Translations under genes and position numbers: made by a program
Assembly (NCBI RefSeq): GCF_022234545.1
Contig: NZ_JAIEUI010000006.1
Span: 62,001 to 126,000, forward strand
Reading direction: 5' to 3'
Length of the DNA: 64,000 nucleotides
Source: Paenibacillus piscarius
Lineage (GTDB): Bacteria; Bacillota; Bacilli; Paenibacillales; Paenibacillaceae
Notes under the pieces: model-generated
The model's input: only the letters and a program-made list of their open reading frames with translations
What the model was told of the DNA's origin: nothing
Database searches by the model: none
Shown here: in pieces, positions 16,201 through 24,301 of the stretch
Numbering within the stretch: position 1 is the stretch's first letter
How the letters are laid out: every line of letters starts with the position of its first letter

Positions 16201-16769
16201 TACTTCGCCTTTAACTCATTCCCGGTTACCCACTTATGATTTCTTACCGGATCTCCGCCAGTTGCCGGAGTGTAGTCAACCATGTATACGGTTGTTCGCT
16301 CACCTGTGTCTACAGTTGCGGCAGCCCCTTTCATACCAGGCATATGATCCACGTTGAGCACCACTTTTGTGCCGGGTGCATAGAGCTCGTCTCCTGCATC
16401 TTGTAACTCCTGCTGAATAACCCACTTATGATCCGTAACCGGATTTCCTCCTGTTGTGGGTGTATATGATACCGCGTAGACATTAGTCTCATAAGCCCCT
16501 ACAATGGTTGCGGCAGCCCCCTTCATCCCGTCCATATGTCCCTCAGTAATGATGACTTGATCGCCGACCTTATACTCCGGATTAGCGGCTTCCTTTAGTC
16601 CTTCAGGCACTTCGTTTGTCATATTCTCATGTTCTATCTCCGAATGATTCATGCTGGATGCAGCCTTACTGGATGTATCGGACGCCTGTTTTTCGTTATT
16701 TGCCGTGTTTCCACAGCCGCTGATGACGACCACCAGCGCTGCAGCCCAAATGAACAAACCTTTTTTCAT
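16200..16769 (-). CDS. ydhK: YdhK-like lipoprotein with two DUF1541 repeats
   Basis: A 189-residue lipoprotein (VVISGCGN, Cys ~19). A Ser/His-rich linker is followed by two tandem DUF1541 modules: GHMDGMKGAAATIVGAYE with YTPTTGGNPVTDHKWV, and DHMPGMKGAAATVDTGER with YTPATGGDPVRNHKWV. Its name comes from B. subtilis YdhK. The methionine/histidine-rich GHM and DHM motifs make metal handling plausible, but the function is not established. Neighbouring minus-strand genes encode a two-component system and small membrane proteins. Confidence 0.9.
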   Translation of the reverse strand: MKKGLFIWAAALVVVISGCGNTANNEKQASDTSSKAASSMNHSEIEHENMTNEVPEGLKEAANPEYKVGDQVIITEGHMDGMKGAAATIVGAYETNVYAVSYTPTTGGNPVTDHKWVIQQELQDAGDELYAPGTKVVLNVDHMPGMKGAAATVDTGERTTVYMVDYTPATGGDPVRNHKWVTGNELKAK

Positions 16770-16872
16770 GAAAAAAATCTCCTTTCGCTATCTGAATGAG
16801 GTGAAGCTATCCTCAATTAACCAGAAAATATGAAGATTTAATGTGGTTTTTGTGAAAAATCCTTATACTTCA

Positions 16873-16992
16873 CTATTTGAGGATCCCGCTTGGCAGTATG
16901 AATGGATTTTGAAAGGATACTGCGGATATCGTCATACAACATATACCCATTGCGATCAAAAGAACAGCGATTAGCCATTCTGCTTTTTTCAT
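16873..16992 (-). CDS. Small single-span membrane protein coupled to the histidine kinase
   Basis: A 39-residue ORF starting MKKAEWLIAVLLIAMG and ending QNPFILPSGILK, with one hydrophobic helix. Its ATG overlaps the kinase stop as ATGA, so translation is probably coupled. The internal sequence and the coupling argue for a real gene rather than chance. It may modulate the sensor in the membrane; that is inference. Confidence 0.65.
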   Translation of the reverse strand: MKKAEWLIAVLLIAMGICCMTISAVSFQNPFILPSGILK

Positions 16993-18395
16993 TCGCCTGC
17001 CTCCTGACATGATGGCTGCCGGATAAACTGAATTTCAAACCGTGTACCTTGATTTACCTGACTGGTTACTGTAATTTGTCCGCCCTGCAATTCAACCAGT
17101 TTTTTCACTATGGAGAGTCCTAAGCCCGTTCCTCCATATTGGCGTGATCTCGACTTTTCCACCCGGTAAAAGCGTTCGAAAATGTATGGAAGCTCATCTT
17201 CTGGAATCCCCATCCCTGAGTCCTCCACGACCAGGAGCACCGCACTGCTGGTATATGTAAGGGAGACGTTAATTTCGCCTTTTTCGGTATAACGGACGGC
17301 ATTCTCCAATAGATTAAGGATGATTTGCTCCATCCGCTTTTTATCTGCGTGTATCTGTCTCATCGTACCGGTTTCGTTGTATTTCAGGTTAAGCCCTTTT
17401 TCTATTGACTTGAGCTCCGCTTTCCGCACCACCTGTTGTGTCAAATCAGACATATTCACCCCGTCCAGCTGCAGATTAATCTTCCCTTCTTCCATTTTCG
17501 CCAGATCAAACAGATCCTCGACTAAGTGCCGCAGCCGTAATGCCTCGTCATGAATGATTTCCAGGTACTTGTTTTTTTCTTCTGCAGTTTCATAAAGTTC
17601 CTGCCGAAGCACCTGAGTGTAGCCTTCCAAATAGGTAATCGGTGTCCGGAGTTCATGCGAAATATTCGCGAGGAATTCCTGCCTTGTATCCCGGTATCGC
17701 TGAAGATCTGCGGCAAGATCGTTAATCGCTTGTGCCAAGCTGCCCAATTCATCCTTGCTCTTCATATCAAGACGCGTTTCCAGGTCTCCTGCAGCGATCT
17801 TGCGTGTAGCCTGTTGCATTATAAGTAACGGCCGCGATAAATACTGGGCGATAATCCATGTAATACCAAGAGCCAATAGAAAAGCGCCAATTCCAGACAA
17901 GATCAAAGGATTACGGGCCGCAAGTAAGGACTGCTCCATTTTCTCAGTGGAGGACATGACATACAGAGCGGAGGTCACTGCATCTTGCTCATAGATCGGT
18001 TGCCCGGACACGAAGTAACGAATTCCGGAAGGTCCGGTATATATGTAATTGACTTTCTCTCCCGCAAAGATTCTATCCAGATCCGCGCTTCGGATCATAT
18101 TCCGGTCGGATGAATCATGCGTTCCTGAGTGTAGAATGACCTCACTTTTGGCGTTAACATTAAAAATACTGACATTCGAGAATTCGGCAAATGTCTTCAT
18201 CATCTCACCAGAAGTACTATCCGATTGAGCCATAACGGCAAAATGAGAACCCAATTCCTCATTCTCCGTTTGCATCCGGTCGAAATAAAAACTTGTGAAT
18301 AAACGGCCAATGGTCAAGCCCAGGAACACCAATACGATAAGAAACACCGCAATAATAATAAACCCTAATTTTAACGCGATACGGTTATTTTTCAT
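16989..18395 (-). CDS. Sensor histidine kinase
   Basis: About 468 residues from the ATG at 18395 (MKNNRIALKLGF), behind GGGAGAGG and overlapping the response regulator by 11 nt. Two membrane helices flank an external domain of ~130 residues. HAMP domain (SRPLLIMQQATRKIAAGDLE), DHp histidine in FLANISHELRTPITYLEGY, ATPase N-box ILNLLENAVRYTE, DSGMGIPE and GTGLGLSIV. It is of the CssS/YkoH-type architecture. Its signal is not known; neighbouring DUF1541 and His-rich small proteins suggest metal or envelope stress. Confidence 0.92.
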   Translation of the reverse strand: MKNNRIALKLGFIIIAVFLIVLVFLGLTIGRLFTSFYFDRMQTENEELGSHFAVMAQSDSTSGEMMKTFAEFSNVSIFNVNAKSEVILHSGTHDSSDRNMIRSADLDRIFAGEKVNYIYTGPSGIRYFVSGQPIYEQDAVTSALYVMSSTEKMEQSLLAARNPLILSGIGAFLLALGITWIIAQYLSRPLLIMQQATRKIAAGDLETRLDMKSKDELGSLAQAINDLAADLQRYRDTRQEFLANISHELRTPITYLEGYTQVLRQELYETAEEKNKYLEIIHDEALRLRHLVEDLFDLAKMEEGKINLQLDGVNMSDLTQQVVRKAELKSIEKGLNLKYNETGTMRQIHADKKRMEQIILNLLENAVRYTEKGEINVSLTYTSSAVLLVVEDSGMGIPEDELPYIFERFYRVEKSRSRQYGGTGLGLSIVKKLVELQGGQITVTSQVNQGTRFEIQFIRQPSCQEAGE

Positions 18396-19101
18396 TGGCC
18401 TCTCCCGGAATATTAAATTTATAACCAACCCCCCATACCGTTTGGATTGGGTTGTATTTCAAACCAGCCAGGTGCATCTTTTCTCTAATATTTTTGATAT
18501 GCGTATCAACGACTCTGAATTCTCCTTCAAAATCATAGCCCCATAGCCGTTCCACTAATTCTTCTCTTGTATATGCTTTGTGGATATTCTGCGTAAAAGC
18601 CATCAGCAAATCGAATTCCTTCTGGGTGAAGTCTACAAATTCATCACAAATCCGGACTTCACGGGCTTCCGGTATGATCACGAGGTCTGGATAATGAAGC
18701 ATGCGTGACAGCTGAGGGATTATCTCCTGGTTCATCACTGATCTGCGGATCAAGGAGAACACGCGGGCCAGTAATTCTTCCGGATCGAAGGGCTTGGTCA
18801 AGTAATCATCCGCGCCGATACCGAGACCCTTAACCTTATCTTTGGTTTCTGTTCGTGCAGACAGGAATAATACTGGTGTTGTGACAAGATCTCTGATCCG
18901 CTTGCAGATTTGCCAGCCATCCATATCAGGCAGCATTACATCGAGAATAATGACATCGAAGGAATGGGCTTGGACCAACGTTAAGGCTTCTTGCCCCGTG
19001 GCTGCCTCTTTAATCTCAAAACCTTCTTTCATTAAATAGATCCGCAGCAAATTTCTCATATTCCATTCATCATCTACAATTAATACCTGGAGTTTAGACA
19101 C
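18385..19101 (-). CDS. OmpR family response regulator
   Basis: A 238-residue receiver/winged-helix protein with D54 in VIILDVMLPDMDG, the switch Lys in DDYLTKPFDPEELL and a C-terminal winged helix ending NPIQTVWGVGYKFNI. It is upstream of, and overlaps, the kinase gene. The GRLWGYDFEG-like region (ELVERLWGYDFEGEFRVVD) is typical of PhoB-like DNA-binding domains. It probably regulates the adjacent genes. Confidence 0.92.
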   Translation of the reverse strand: MSKLQVLIVDDEWNMRNLLRIYLMKEGFEIKEAATGQEALTLVQAHSFDVIILDVMLPDMDGWQICKRIRDLVTTPVLFLSARTETKDKVKGLGIGADDYLTKPFDPEELLARVFSLIRRSVMNQEIIPQLSRMLHYPDLVIIPEAREVRICDEFVDFTQKEFDLLMAFTQNIHKAYTREELVERLWGYDFEGEFRVVDTHIKNIREKMHLAGLKYNPIQTVWGVGYKFNIPGEANEK

Positions 19102-19142
19102 TGAATATTCACCTCGAATATCTCTGTTATATTAATGTTAGA

Positions 19143-19171
19143 ATGCCGTAAGCGGTCCTCGCTTACGGCAT
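19143..19171 (-). terminator. Hairpin downstream of the small His-rich protein gene
   Basis: Perfect 12-bp stem ATGCCGTAAGCG / CGCTTACGGCAT with a 5-nt loop, between the small gene's stop and the regulator's start. The T tract is weak, so it may be a partial terminator or a processing site that lowers read-through into the two-component operon. Confidence 0.6.
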
Positions 19172-19190
19172 ATTCTCAACCTCTATTATA

Positions 19191-19382
19191 TTATTTTTTT
19201 AAGCTTTGCAGTTCTTTGCTAATTCGTTCATTCTCTGCTTTCAGATCAACCAGCTGGTCTTGCAGGCTATCAGCAGCGACACGATGATTATGGGAGCCGT
19301 GCGGATGCCCCCCTTTCATTGTAAACATCATAACAATCATCATGACAGGACATACCAGTACGAGTAATGTAGACCATTCCAT
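19191..19382 (-). CDS. Small membrane protein, DUF2933-like
   Basis: A 63-residue protein starting MEWSTLLVLVCPVMMIVMMF, a single Met-rich membrane helix, then KGGHPHGSHNH and a short coiled coil ending ERISKELQSLKK. The ATG at 19382 follows AGGAGG with 7-nt spacing. The order helix, His-rich loop, coiled coil is that of small DUF2933-like proteins often found near copper genes. Metal handling is inferred. Confidence 0.75.
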   Translation of the reverse strand: MEWSTLLVLVCPVMMIVMMFTMKGGHPHGSHNHRVAADSLQDQLVDLKAENERISKELQSLKK

Positions 19383-19548
19383 TTGAAATCCTCCTATGAG
19401 AGTTACTTTAATTGATATTTTTATTTTAATGTCTGAGTATGTGGAATTTATGTTGAAAGCATGCGTGAATCGTGAACAAGCGCTATAATAAAATCTTGCC
19501 AGCTTACTTGTTTCAACACTATACTGCTGCCGATTGGAGCCGATGATT

Positions 19549-21039
19549 ATGGCGTTATTGTTCATTAATGCAGGACGGAAGCTCTCCACCATCAACAAAA
19601 ACATCTACGGGCACTTTGCGGAACATCTGGGTAACGGAATTTATAATGGTATTTATGTGGGAGAAGACAGCATAATCCCCAATGTCCGGGGAATACGATG
19701 CGATGTTGTGGAGGCCCTCCGGAAGATCCAGGTGCCTGTGCTTCGCTGGCCCGGAGGCTGCTTTGCCGAATACTATAACTGGAAAGATGGAGTCGGACCG
19801 GACCGCAAACGCATTGTGAATGCCGGTTGGGGCGCTGTCGTGGAGGATAACTCCTTCGGTACACATGAATTTCTTGATCTGTGTGAGCAGGTCGGGTGCT
19901 CGCCTTATATTGCCGCTAATGTCGGCTCCGGTACTCCCCGGGAGGTTAGCGAATGGATTGAATATATGACCTTCAGCGGCGACTCCCCGATGGCGGATTG
20001 GAGACGGCAGAACGGCCGGGACCAGCCCTGGAAGGTGGAATTTGTAGGAGTAGGCAACGAGAACTGGGCTTGCGGCGGAAATATGCGGCCTGAATACTAT
20101 GCGGATGTGTATAGACGCTTTGAGACTTATGTGCGGAATTATGGCGAATCCAAGCTGTACCGGATTGCCTGCGGAGCGAACGGCGGCGATTATGAATGGA
20201 CCGAGGTTCTAATGAAGCAAGCCGGTAAGCAGATGGACGGACTTTCACTGCACTATTATACGATGCCCGGTTTTTATGACACGGAAGAATACCCGTGGGA
20301 GCAGAAGGGCCATGCCGTCGGATTTGATGCCGGAAGCTATTACCGCACCTTGCGCCGGGCACTGTATACCGATGAGCTGATCCGCAGACATAAACATGTA
20401 ATGGATCAGTACGATCCGCAGGGACGGGTGAGCATTATTATGGATGAATGGGGGACCTGGCACCAGGTAGAGCCGGGCATGAATCCGGCATTCTTGTTCC
20501 AGCAGAATACGATGCGTGACGCTATGGTCGCTGCTGTGTCACTGAATATTTTTAACAGCCACAGCGACCGGGTACACATGGCCAATCTCGCGCAGATGGT
20601 CAATGTACTCCAGTCCGTAATTCTGACCGAAGGCGATAAGCTGCTTCTGACTCCTACTTACCACGTGTTTGACCTCTTTAAAGGGCATCAGGATGCTACG
20701 TTAATCGAGAGCTATGTGCAACAGCAACAGCAAACCGGGCCGGAAGATGCTCTGGTCCCCGCTCTGCATGTCAGTGCCTCTGAACGGACAGACGGTAAAA
20801 TTCATGTCACGCTGGCTAACCTGTCCATGGAGGAAGCTCAGCCAATCACTTGGAAGCTGGACGGTAAGACTTTCTCCAACGCCTCCATCCGCTACATTAG
20901 CGGTGATATGAACAGCCACAATTCATTCGGGCAGCCGCCTCAGGTTGAAATCCAGGCGTTGCCGGACATGGAGATACAGGATAATTCCCTGGAGCTTTCC
21001 CTGCCTGCCTGCTGTGTTGCTGAGATTATTTTGGATTGA
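19549..21039 (+). CDS. Alpha-N-arabinofuranosidase, GH51
   Basis: About 496 residues. It has no signal peptide, so it is cytoplasmic. GH51 signatures: [28 protein letters not shown], acid/base Glu ~171 in [21 protein letters not shown], and nucleophile Glu ~300 in [10 protein letters not shown]. The ATG at 19549 lies 9 nt after TGGAG; the upstream TTG overlaps that site. It releases arabinose from short arabino-oligosaccharides after uptake. It stands alone here, with a GH127 enzyme of related specificity at 60.9-62.7 kb. Confidence 0.93.
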   Translation: MALLFINAGRKLSTINKNIYGHFAEHLGNGIYNGIYVGEDSIIPNVRGIRCDVVEALRKIQVPVLRWPGGCFAEYYNWKDGVGPDRKRIVNAGWGAVVEDNSFGTHEFLDLCEQVGCSPYIAANVGSGTPREVSEWIEYMTFSGDSPMADWRRQNGRDQPWKVEFVGVGNENWACGGNMRPEYYADVYRRFETYVRNYGESKLYRIACGANGGDYEWTEVLMKQAGKQMDGLSLHYYTMPGFYDTEEYPWEQKGHAVGFDAGSYYRTLRRALYTDELIRRHKHVMDQYDPQGRVSIIMDEWGTWHQVEPGMNPAFLFQQNTMRDAMVAAVSLNIFNSHSDRVHMANLAQMVNVLQSVILTEGDKLLLTPTYHVFDLFKGHQDATLIESYVQQQQQTGPEDALVPALHVSASERTDGKIHVTLANLSMEEAQPITWKLDGKTFSNASIRYISGDMNSHNSFGQPPQVEIQALPDMEIQDNSLELSLPACCVAEIILD

Positions 21040-21062
21040 ACTTAAGAAGCGCCAGACATGAG

Positions 21063-21097
21063 CTGAGCCAAAGTCATATTCCATGACTTTGGCTCAG
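21063..21097. terminator. Hairpin between GH51 and hydrolase genes
   Basis: Perfect 15-bp stem CTGAGCCAAAGTCAT / ATGACTTTGGCTCAG with a 5-nt loop lies between the two convergent genes. The T tract is poor, but the stem is strong. Confidence 0.75.
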
Positions 21098-21109
21098 TCT
21101 GTTCACGTA

Positions 21110-21949
21110 TCATTCAGATCCATTACTCCTGCAATGATTCAATTCGTCTATACATTGCTCTACGTTTTGTTCTTTAAGATAATTAAGTAATAACTGGTTG
21201 AATTGATGGGGCTGGCACAGATGGCTAGGATACATGGCATTATCTATTATCGCCAAGCGGGCTTGCGGATATTTAGCCGCTGTTTTCTTCACCTGTTCCA
21301 GAACCCGTGCATTGTGGTTACCCGCAACAACGAGAACCGGAATTTGCAGCCGCAGCGCAAACCCGTAACTGTCAGAATACTTCAAGGCAAGCCGCTGCTT
21401 AATCCATTCCGTCGTCCGTTTATGCAAAAGCTCTTTTCTCAAAATATGATAGGCCAAGAGCCACTTGTTGTAGGTGACACGTAATGATCTGATGAACATT
21501 TCAGGAGGAAGATAATAAGAGAACAAGGCACAGAGCTGAAGGGCCTCAATCACCTTGCTCCCTTTTGCCCTGCAATCCTCTTGAAAATAACTATCCACCA
21601 GCGCCATCGTAATCACCCGCTCAGGGAACAAATAGGCGAATTTCTGGGCAAGTACAGCACCGCTGGAGCAAGCTACAATTACTGCTCTTTTTACTTCCAG
21701 TTCATCCAGCAAGCCTCGTAAGTCCTCCACTTGAGTATCTACGATCCGGTTGATCTCAACATTCATCTTCCCAGACTGCCCATTCCCTCTTAGGTCATAC
21801 ACGATGACCTTTGCGCGTTTGCTGAAATATTCCGCTTGAGGTTCAAAAAGATGATGAGAGGTCGAATAATCATGAATAAAAACAATAGGCAGACCACTGC
21901 CCGACATCTCATAATACAAGGTGGTTCCATTGACATCAACATGCGGCAC
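21110..21949 (-). CDS. Alpha/beta hydrolase under c-di-AMP riboswitch
   Basis: A 279-residue alpha/beta hydrolase. The N-terminal sheet is VDVNGTTLYYEMSGSGLPIVFIHDY; VIVYDLRGNGQSGK is the strand-4 region; the nucleophile elbow is VIVACSSGAVLAQ (A-C-S-S-G, not the commonest G-X-S-X-G); the acid/His region ends NAMYPSHLCQPHQFNQ. The GTG at 21949 is 9 nt from AGAGGGG, which is also the 3' end of the riboswitch aptamer, so translation is probably under direct ligand control. The substrate is unknown. Riboswitches of this class usually control wall hydrolases, potassium or osmolyte transport, so this target is unusual. Confidence 0.85.
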   Translation of the reverse strand: MPHVDVNGTTLYYEMSGSGLPIVFIHDYSTSHHLFEPQAEYFSKRAKVIVYDLRGNGQSGKMNVEINRIVDTQVEDLRGLLDELEVKRAVIVACSSGAVLAQKFAYLFPERVITMALVDSYFQEDCRAKGSKVIEALQLCALFSYYLPPEMFIRSLRVTYNKWLLAYHILRKELLHKRTTEWIKQRLALKYSDSYGFALRLQIPVLVVAGNHNARVLEQVKKTAAKYPQARLAIIDNAMYPSHLCQPHQFNQLLLNYLKEQNVEQCIDELNHCRSNGSE

Positions 21950-21958
21950 TACATTTTT

Positions 21959-22085
21959 CCCCTCTCATGGACGCTTACGGGGTTAGCTGCCGGATTCGGG
22001 CCTGAGCAGCCCTACTCGATCTTCTCGAGATTCACCCCTAAATTCTCGGTTCCCCCGCTTCCTTTGCAGGAATTCAGCGATTACA
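21959..22085 (-). promoter_or_regulatory. ydaO/yuaA-type c-di-AMP riboswitch
   Basis: Read on the minus strand, the segment carries the conserved blocks of the ydaO class in order: AATCGCTGAA at the 5' end, GAAGCGGGGGAACC, GGGGTGAATCTCG, GTAGGGC, CCGAATCCGGCAGCTAACC, CCGTAAGCG and GAGAGGGG. These blocks match the B. subtilis ydaO leader closely. No terminator is found between aptamer and gene; the final GAGAGGGG itself serves as ribosome binding site 9 nt before the GTG start, which points to translational control. Confidence 0.9.
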
Positions 22086-22103
22086 TATGATATCGTATAC
22101 AGC

Positions 22104-22195
22104 TCCGCAAAAAGAGCCCGCTGGTGGCAGGCTCCTCCGGTTACATCCTATACAATTGGATTTAGTATATAGTTTTAAAGGGAGAAAGTAAAGAG
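22104..22195 (-). repeat. Dispersed intergenic element, copy A (with terminator)
   Basis: It is near-identical to 41324-41416. On the minus strand each copy reads: TTTACTTTC, a TATATA-type A/T-rich stretch, CCAATTGTATA, a GTAACCGGAGGAG block, then a hairpin GAGCCTGCC / GCGGGCTC-like and TTTTTG. It therefore has a promoter-like front and a terminator-like back within ~92 bp. In this position it ends the hxlR transcript and precedes the riboswitch. It may be a small RNA gene or a mobile terminator element. Confidence 0.7.
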
Positions 22196-22218
22196 AATTG
22201 CATGTGAGAATCGGACTA

Positions 22219-22581
22219 TTAAGTGGCTGATTTATATGGAGTATCCTTATCCAGTACATCTCTAATATAACCTTTGCCCCATTCATACATCGCATCCAAA
22301 ATCGGAATCAGACTCTCCCCGTATTCAGTCAATGAGTACTCCACTTTAGGCGGAACTACAGGATATACTTCCCGGTGTACGATGAGATGATCCTCAAGCT
22401 CGCGTAATTGATTCACAAGCATTCTCTGGGTGATATCCGGGATGAGGGCTTTTAATTCACCAAACCGTTTGGTTCCTTCCTTGCCCAGATGCCACAGAAT
22501 CAGCATTTTCCACTTGCCCCCAATGACGGACAGCGTCAGCTCCTTCTCGCAGTTAAATGTCTTCTCTCTCAAATTTGGCAT
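22219..22581 (-). CDS. hxlR: HxlR family transcriptional activator
   Basis: A 120-residue MarR/HxlR winged-helix protein: [20 protein letters not shown], then [20 protein letters not shown] and [21 protein letters not shown] use the ATG at 22581 (MPNLREKTF), 9 nt after GGGAGG; the open frame begins slightly upstream. It is divergent from hxlAB. In B. subtilis HxlR activates hxlAB in response to formaldehyde, and the arrangement here is the same. Confidence 0.92.
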   Translation of the reverse strand: MPNLREKTFNCEKELTLSVIGGKWKMLILWHLGKEGTKRFGELKALIPDITQRMLVNQLRELEDHLIVHREVYPVVPPKVEYSLTEYGESLIPILDAMYEWGKGYIRDVLDKDTPYKSAT

Positions 22582-22608
22582 TGGTATGCGCCTCCCTGTT
22601 TGCTCCAT

Positions 22609-22682
22609 AGTATACTTTTTAGCACTATATGCGATAAAAGTGCGTACTTTTAATTGAATGACATACTCAGTATACTAAAAAA
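22609..22682. promoter_or_regulatory. Paired AGTATACT elements in the hxlR-hxlA intergenic region
   Basis: The 8-bp palindrome AGTATACT occurs at 22609-22616 and again at 22669-22676, 60 bp apart. The first is followed by TTTTTAG and the second by AAAAAACG, so the pair forms a larger imperfect inverted arrangement. They are candidate HxlR binding sites, by position and by analogy with the two HxlR sites upstream of B. subtilis hxlAB. Confidence 0.5.
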
Positions 22683-22723
22683 CGTGCTTGAGGGTAAATA
22701 TAACTTGATTAGGAGCGATATAA

Positions 22724-23356
22724 ATGAAATTACAATTAGCATTAGATCTTGTCGATATTCAGGGTGCCATTGAACTTGTGAAAGAGGTAGAAGAGCATGT
22801 GGATGTTGTAGAAATCGGTACGCCTGTGGTCATCAATGAAGGGCTTAGAGCGGTAAAGGAATTAAAAGCCGCTTTCCCTAACCTGACCGTATTGGCCGAC
22901 CTGAAAATTATGGATGCAGCCGGCTATGAAGTAGGCCAAGCCTCCGCTGCAGGTGCCGACATCATCACGATTCTTGGCGCTGCGGAAGACGAGTCCATTA
23001 AAGGTGCCGTAGCAGAAGCTAAAAAATTGGGCAAGCAAATCCTGGCGGATATGATCGCCGTGAAAGATATTGCCGCCCGCGCACAGCAGCTCGATGAACT
23101 GGGTGTTGATTATATCTGCGTTCACACCGGTTACGATCTTCAAGCCGTTGGCAAGAATTCCTTCGAGGACCTTTCAACGATCAAAAGCGTGGTTAAGCAT
23201 GCGAAAACCGCTGTTGCCGGCGGAATCAAATTAGAGACACTTCCTGAGGTCATCAAACAACAGCCGGATCTGGTGATCGTAGGCGGCGGAATTACGGGCA
23301 AAGAGGATAAGAAAGCCGCAGCGCGCGAAATGCAAGCATTAATTAAACAAGGTTAA
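22724..23356 (+). CDS. hxlA: 3-hexulose-6-phosphate synthase
   Basis: A 210-residue TIM-barrel enzyme of the orotidine-phosphate-decarboxylase superfamily: LALDLVDIQGAIELVKEV, VVEIGTPVV, VLADLKIMDAAGYE with the DxKxxD motif, CVHTGYD and VAGGIKLETLP. It condenses formaldehyde with ribulose 5-phosphate. It forms an operon with hxlB 8 bp downstream and is divergent from hxlR, so the set detoxifies formaldehyde through the RuMP shunt. Confidence 0.96.
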   Translation: MKLQLALDLVDIQGAIELVKEVEEHVDVVEIGTPVVINEGLRAVKELKAAFPNLTVLADLKIMDAAGYEVGQASAAGADIITILGAAEDESIKGAVAEAKKLGKQILADMIAVKDIAARAQQLDELGVDYICVHTGYDLQAVGKNSFEDLSTIKSVVKHAKTAVAGGIKLETLPEVIKQQPDLVIVGGGITGKEDKKAAAREMQALIKQG

Positions 23357-23364
23357 TCCTAGCG

Positions 23365-23922
23365 ATGAAGACTACAGAGTATTTAGCGGAAGTCATTGAA
23401 GAGTTGAAGCAGACCGTTCATCTCATTAATGATGCAGAGGCTGAGAAGCTGGTACAGCAGATTTTAGCGTCCAAGAAGATTTTTGTGGCGGGTGCCGGCC
23501 GATCCGGACTGATGGGTAAAGCCTTTGTGATGCGAATGATGCACATGGGAATGGATGCTTATGTCGTCGGGGAAACCGTAACTGCTAATTTGGAAAAAGG
23601 CGATTTATTGATCCTTGGTTCAGGATCAGGGGAGACCAAAACCTTAGTTGCCATTGCCGAAAAAGCCAAGAGCTTAGGCGGTACCATCGCGGCTATAACG
23701 ATTTCTCCAGCATCAACCATTGGACAGTTAGCGGATATTATTGTGAAACTGCCGGGTGTTACCAAGGATCAGTCAGATGGTGACTACCGGACGATCCAAC
23801 CGATGGGATCACTGTTTGAGCAAGCCATGCTGTTATTGTATGATGCCATCATCCTGCGTTTCATGGAGGAAAGGAACCTGGACTCCAATAAGATGTATGG
23901 AAAACATGCGAATCTGGAATAG
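23365..23922 (+). CDS. hxlB: 6-phospho-3-hexuloisomerase
   Basis: A 185-residue SIS-domain isomerase: KKIFVAGAGRSGLMGKAF, MGMDAYVVGETVTANLEKGD, LILGSGSGETKTL and the C-terminal QPMGSLFEQAMLLLYDA. It converts hexulose 6-phosphate to fructose 6-phosphate, finishing the two-step formaldehyde fixation begun by HxlA. Its start is 8 bp after the hxlA stop. A perfect palindromic terminator follows. Confidence 0.96.
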   Translation: MKTTEYLAEVIEELKQTVHLINDAEAEKLVQQILASKKIFVAGAGRSGLMGKAFVMRMMHMGMDAYVVGETVTANLEKGDLLILGSGSGETKTLVAIAEKAKSLGGTIAAITISPASTIGQLADIIVKLPGVTKDQSDGDYRTIQPMGSLFEQAMLLLYDAIILRFMEERNLDSNKMYGKHANLE

Positions 23923-23945
23923 AGTCCATCATACAATGGATAATG

Positions 23946-23976
23946 AAAAGACGCCGGGGAATTCCCCGGCGTTTCT
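23946..23976. terminator. Terminator after hxlB, shared with the convergent small gene
   Basis: ACGCCGGGGAATTCCCCGGCGT is a perfect 22-bp palindrome followed by TTTCTTC; it lies between two convergent genes. Confidence 0.85.
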
Positions 23977-24002
23977 TCGCGATACTTAGTTGTGTCAGGT
24001 GC

Positions 24003-24191
24003 TCAGGTACGTCTGTTCTCCACCGATTTCATCCGGTTCTGGTCGTCAGGCAGCCGGTCGTTGCTGAATTCCTGGCCTGCTTCCACTTCACCGTCAGCGG
24101 ATACGGCCCGGGCGAAGTTCGTGAACTGTCTTTTCTCCTCGTCCTGCTCGTGCTTAAGCTTCAACAGCTCCTTCGGGTCCTGAGTTGTCAT
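24003..24191 (-). CDS. Small hydrophilic protein of unknown function
   Basis: A 62-residue, highly charged protein starting MTTQDPKELLKLKHEQDEEK and ending MKSVENRRT. It has no cysteine and no membrane segment. The ATG sits 7 nt after a perfect AGGAGG, which, with its composition, argues for a real gene. Such soluble charged proteins are common in spore-formers, but I do not recognise a family and assign no function. Confidence 0.7.
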   Translation of the reverse strand: MTTQDPKELLKLKHEQDEEKRQFTNFARAVSADGEVEAGQEFSNDRLPDDQNRMKSVENRRT

Positions 24192-24301
24192 AGGCTAACC
24201 TCCTGAGAAATCAAGTCATGCGGTTTATCTGCACGATAGAAGTTTTCCCATGAACCCGTGGTGCTTATGCAAGAAATCCCCGGTATTACTAGCGGTTGGC
24301 C

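Noticed and set aside
22074..22295. Minus-strand ORF containing NRRSLPPAGSFC, shared with 41197-41559
   Set aside because: The shared peptide arises because both ORFs cross the same intergenic repeat and terminator; there is no ribosome site and the flanks differ.
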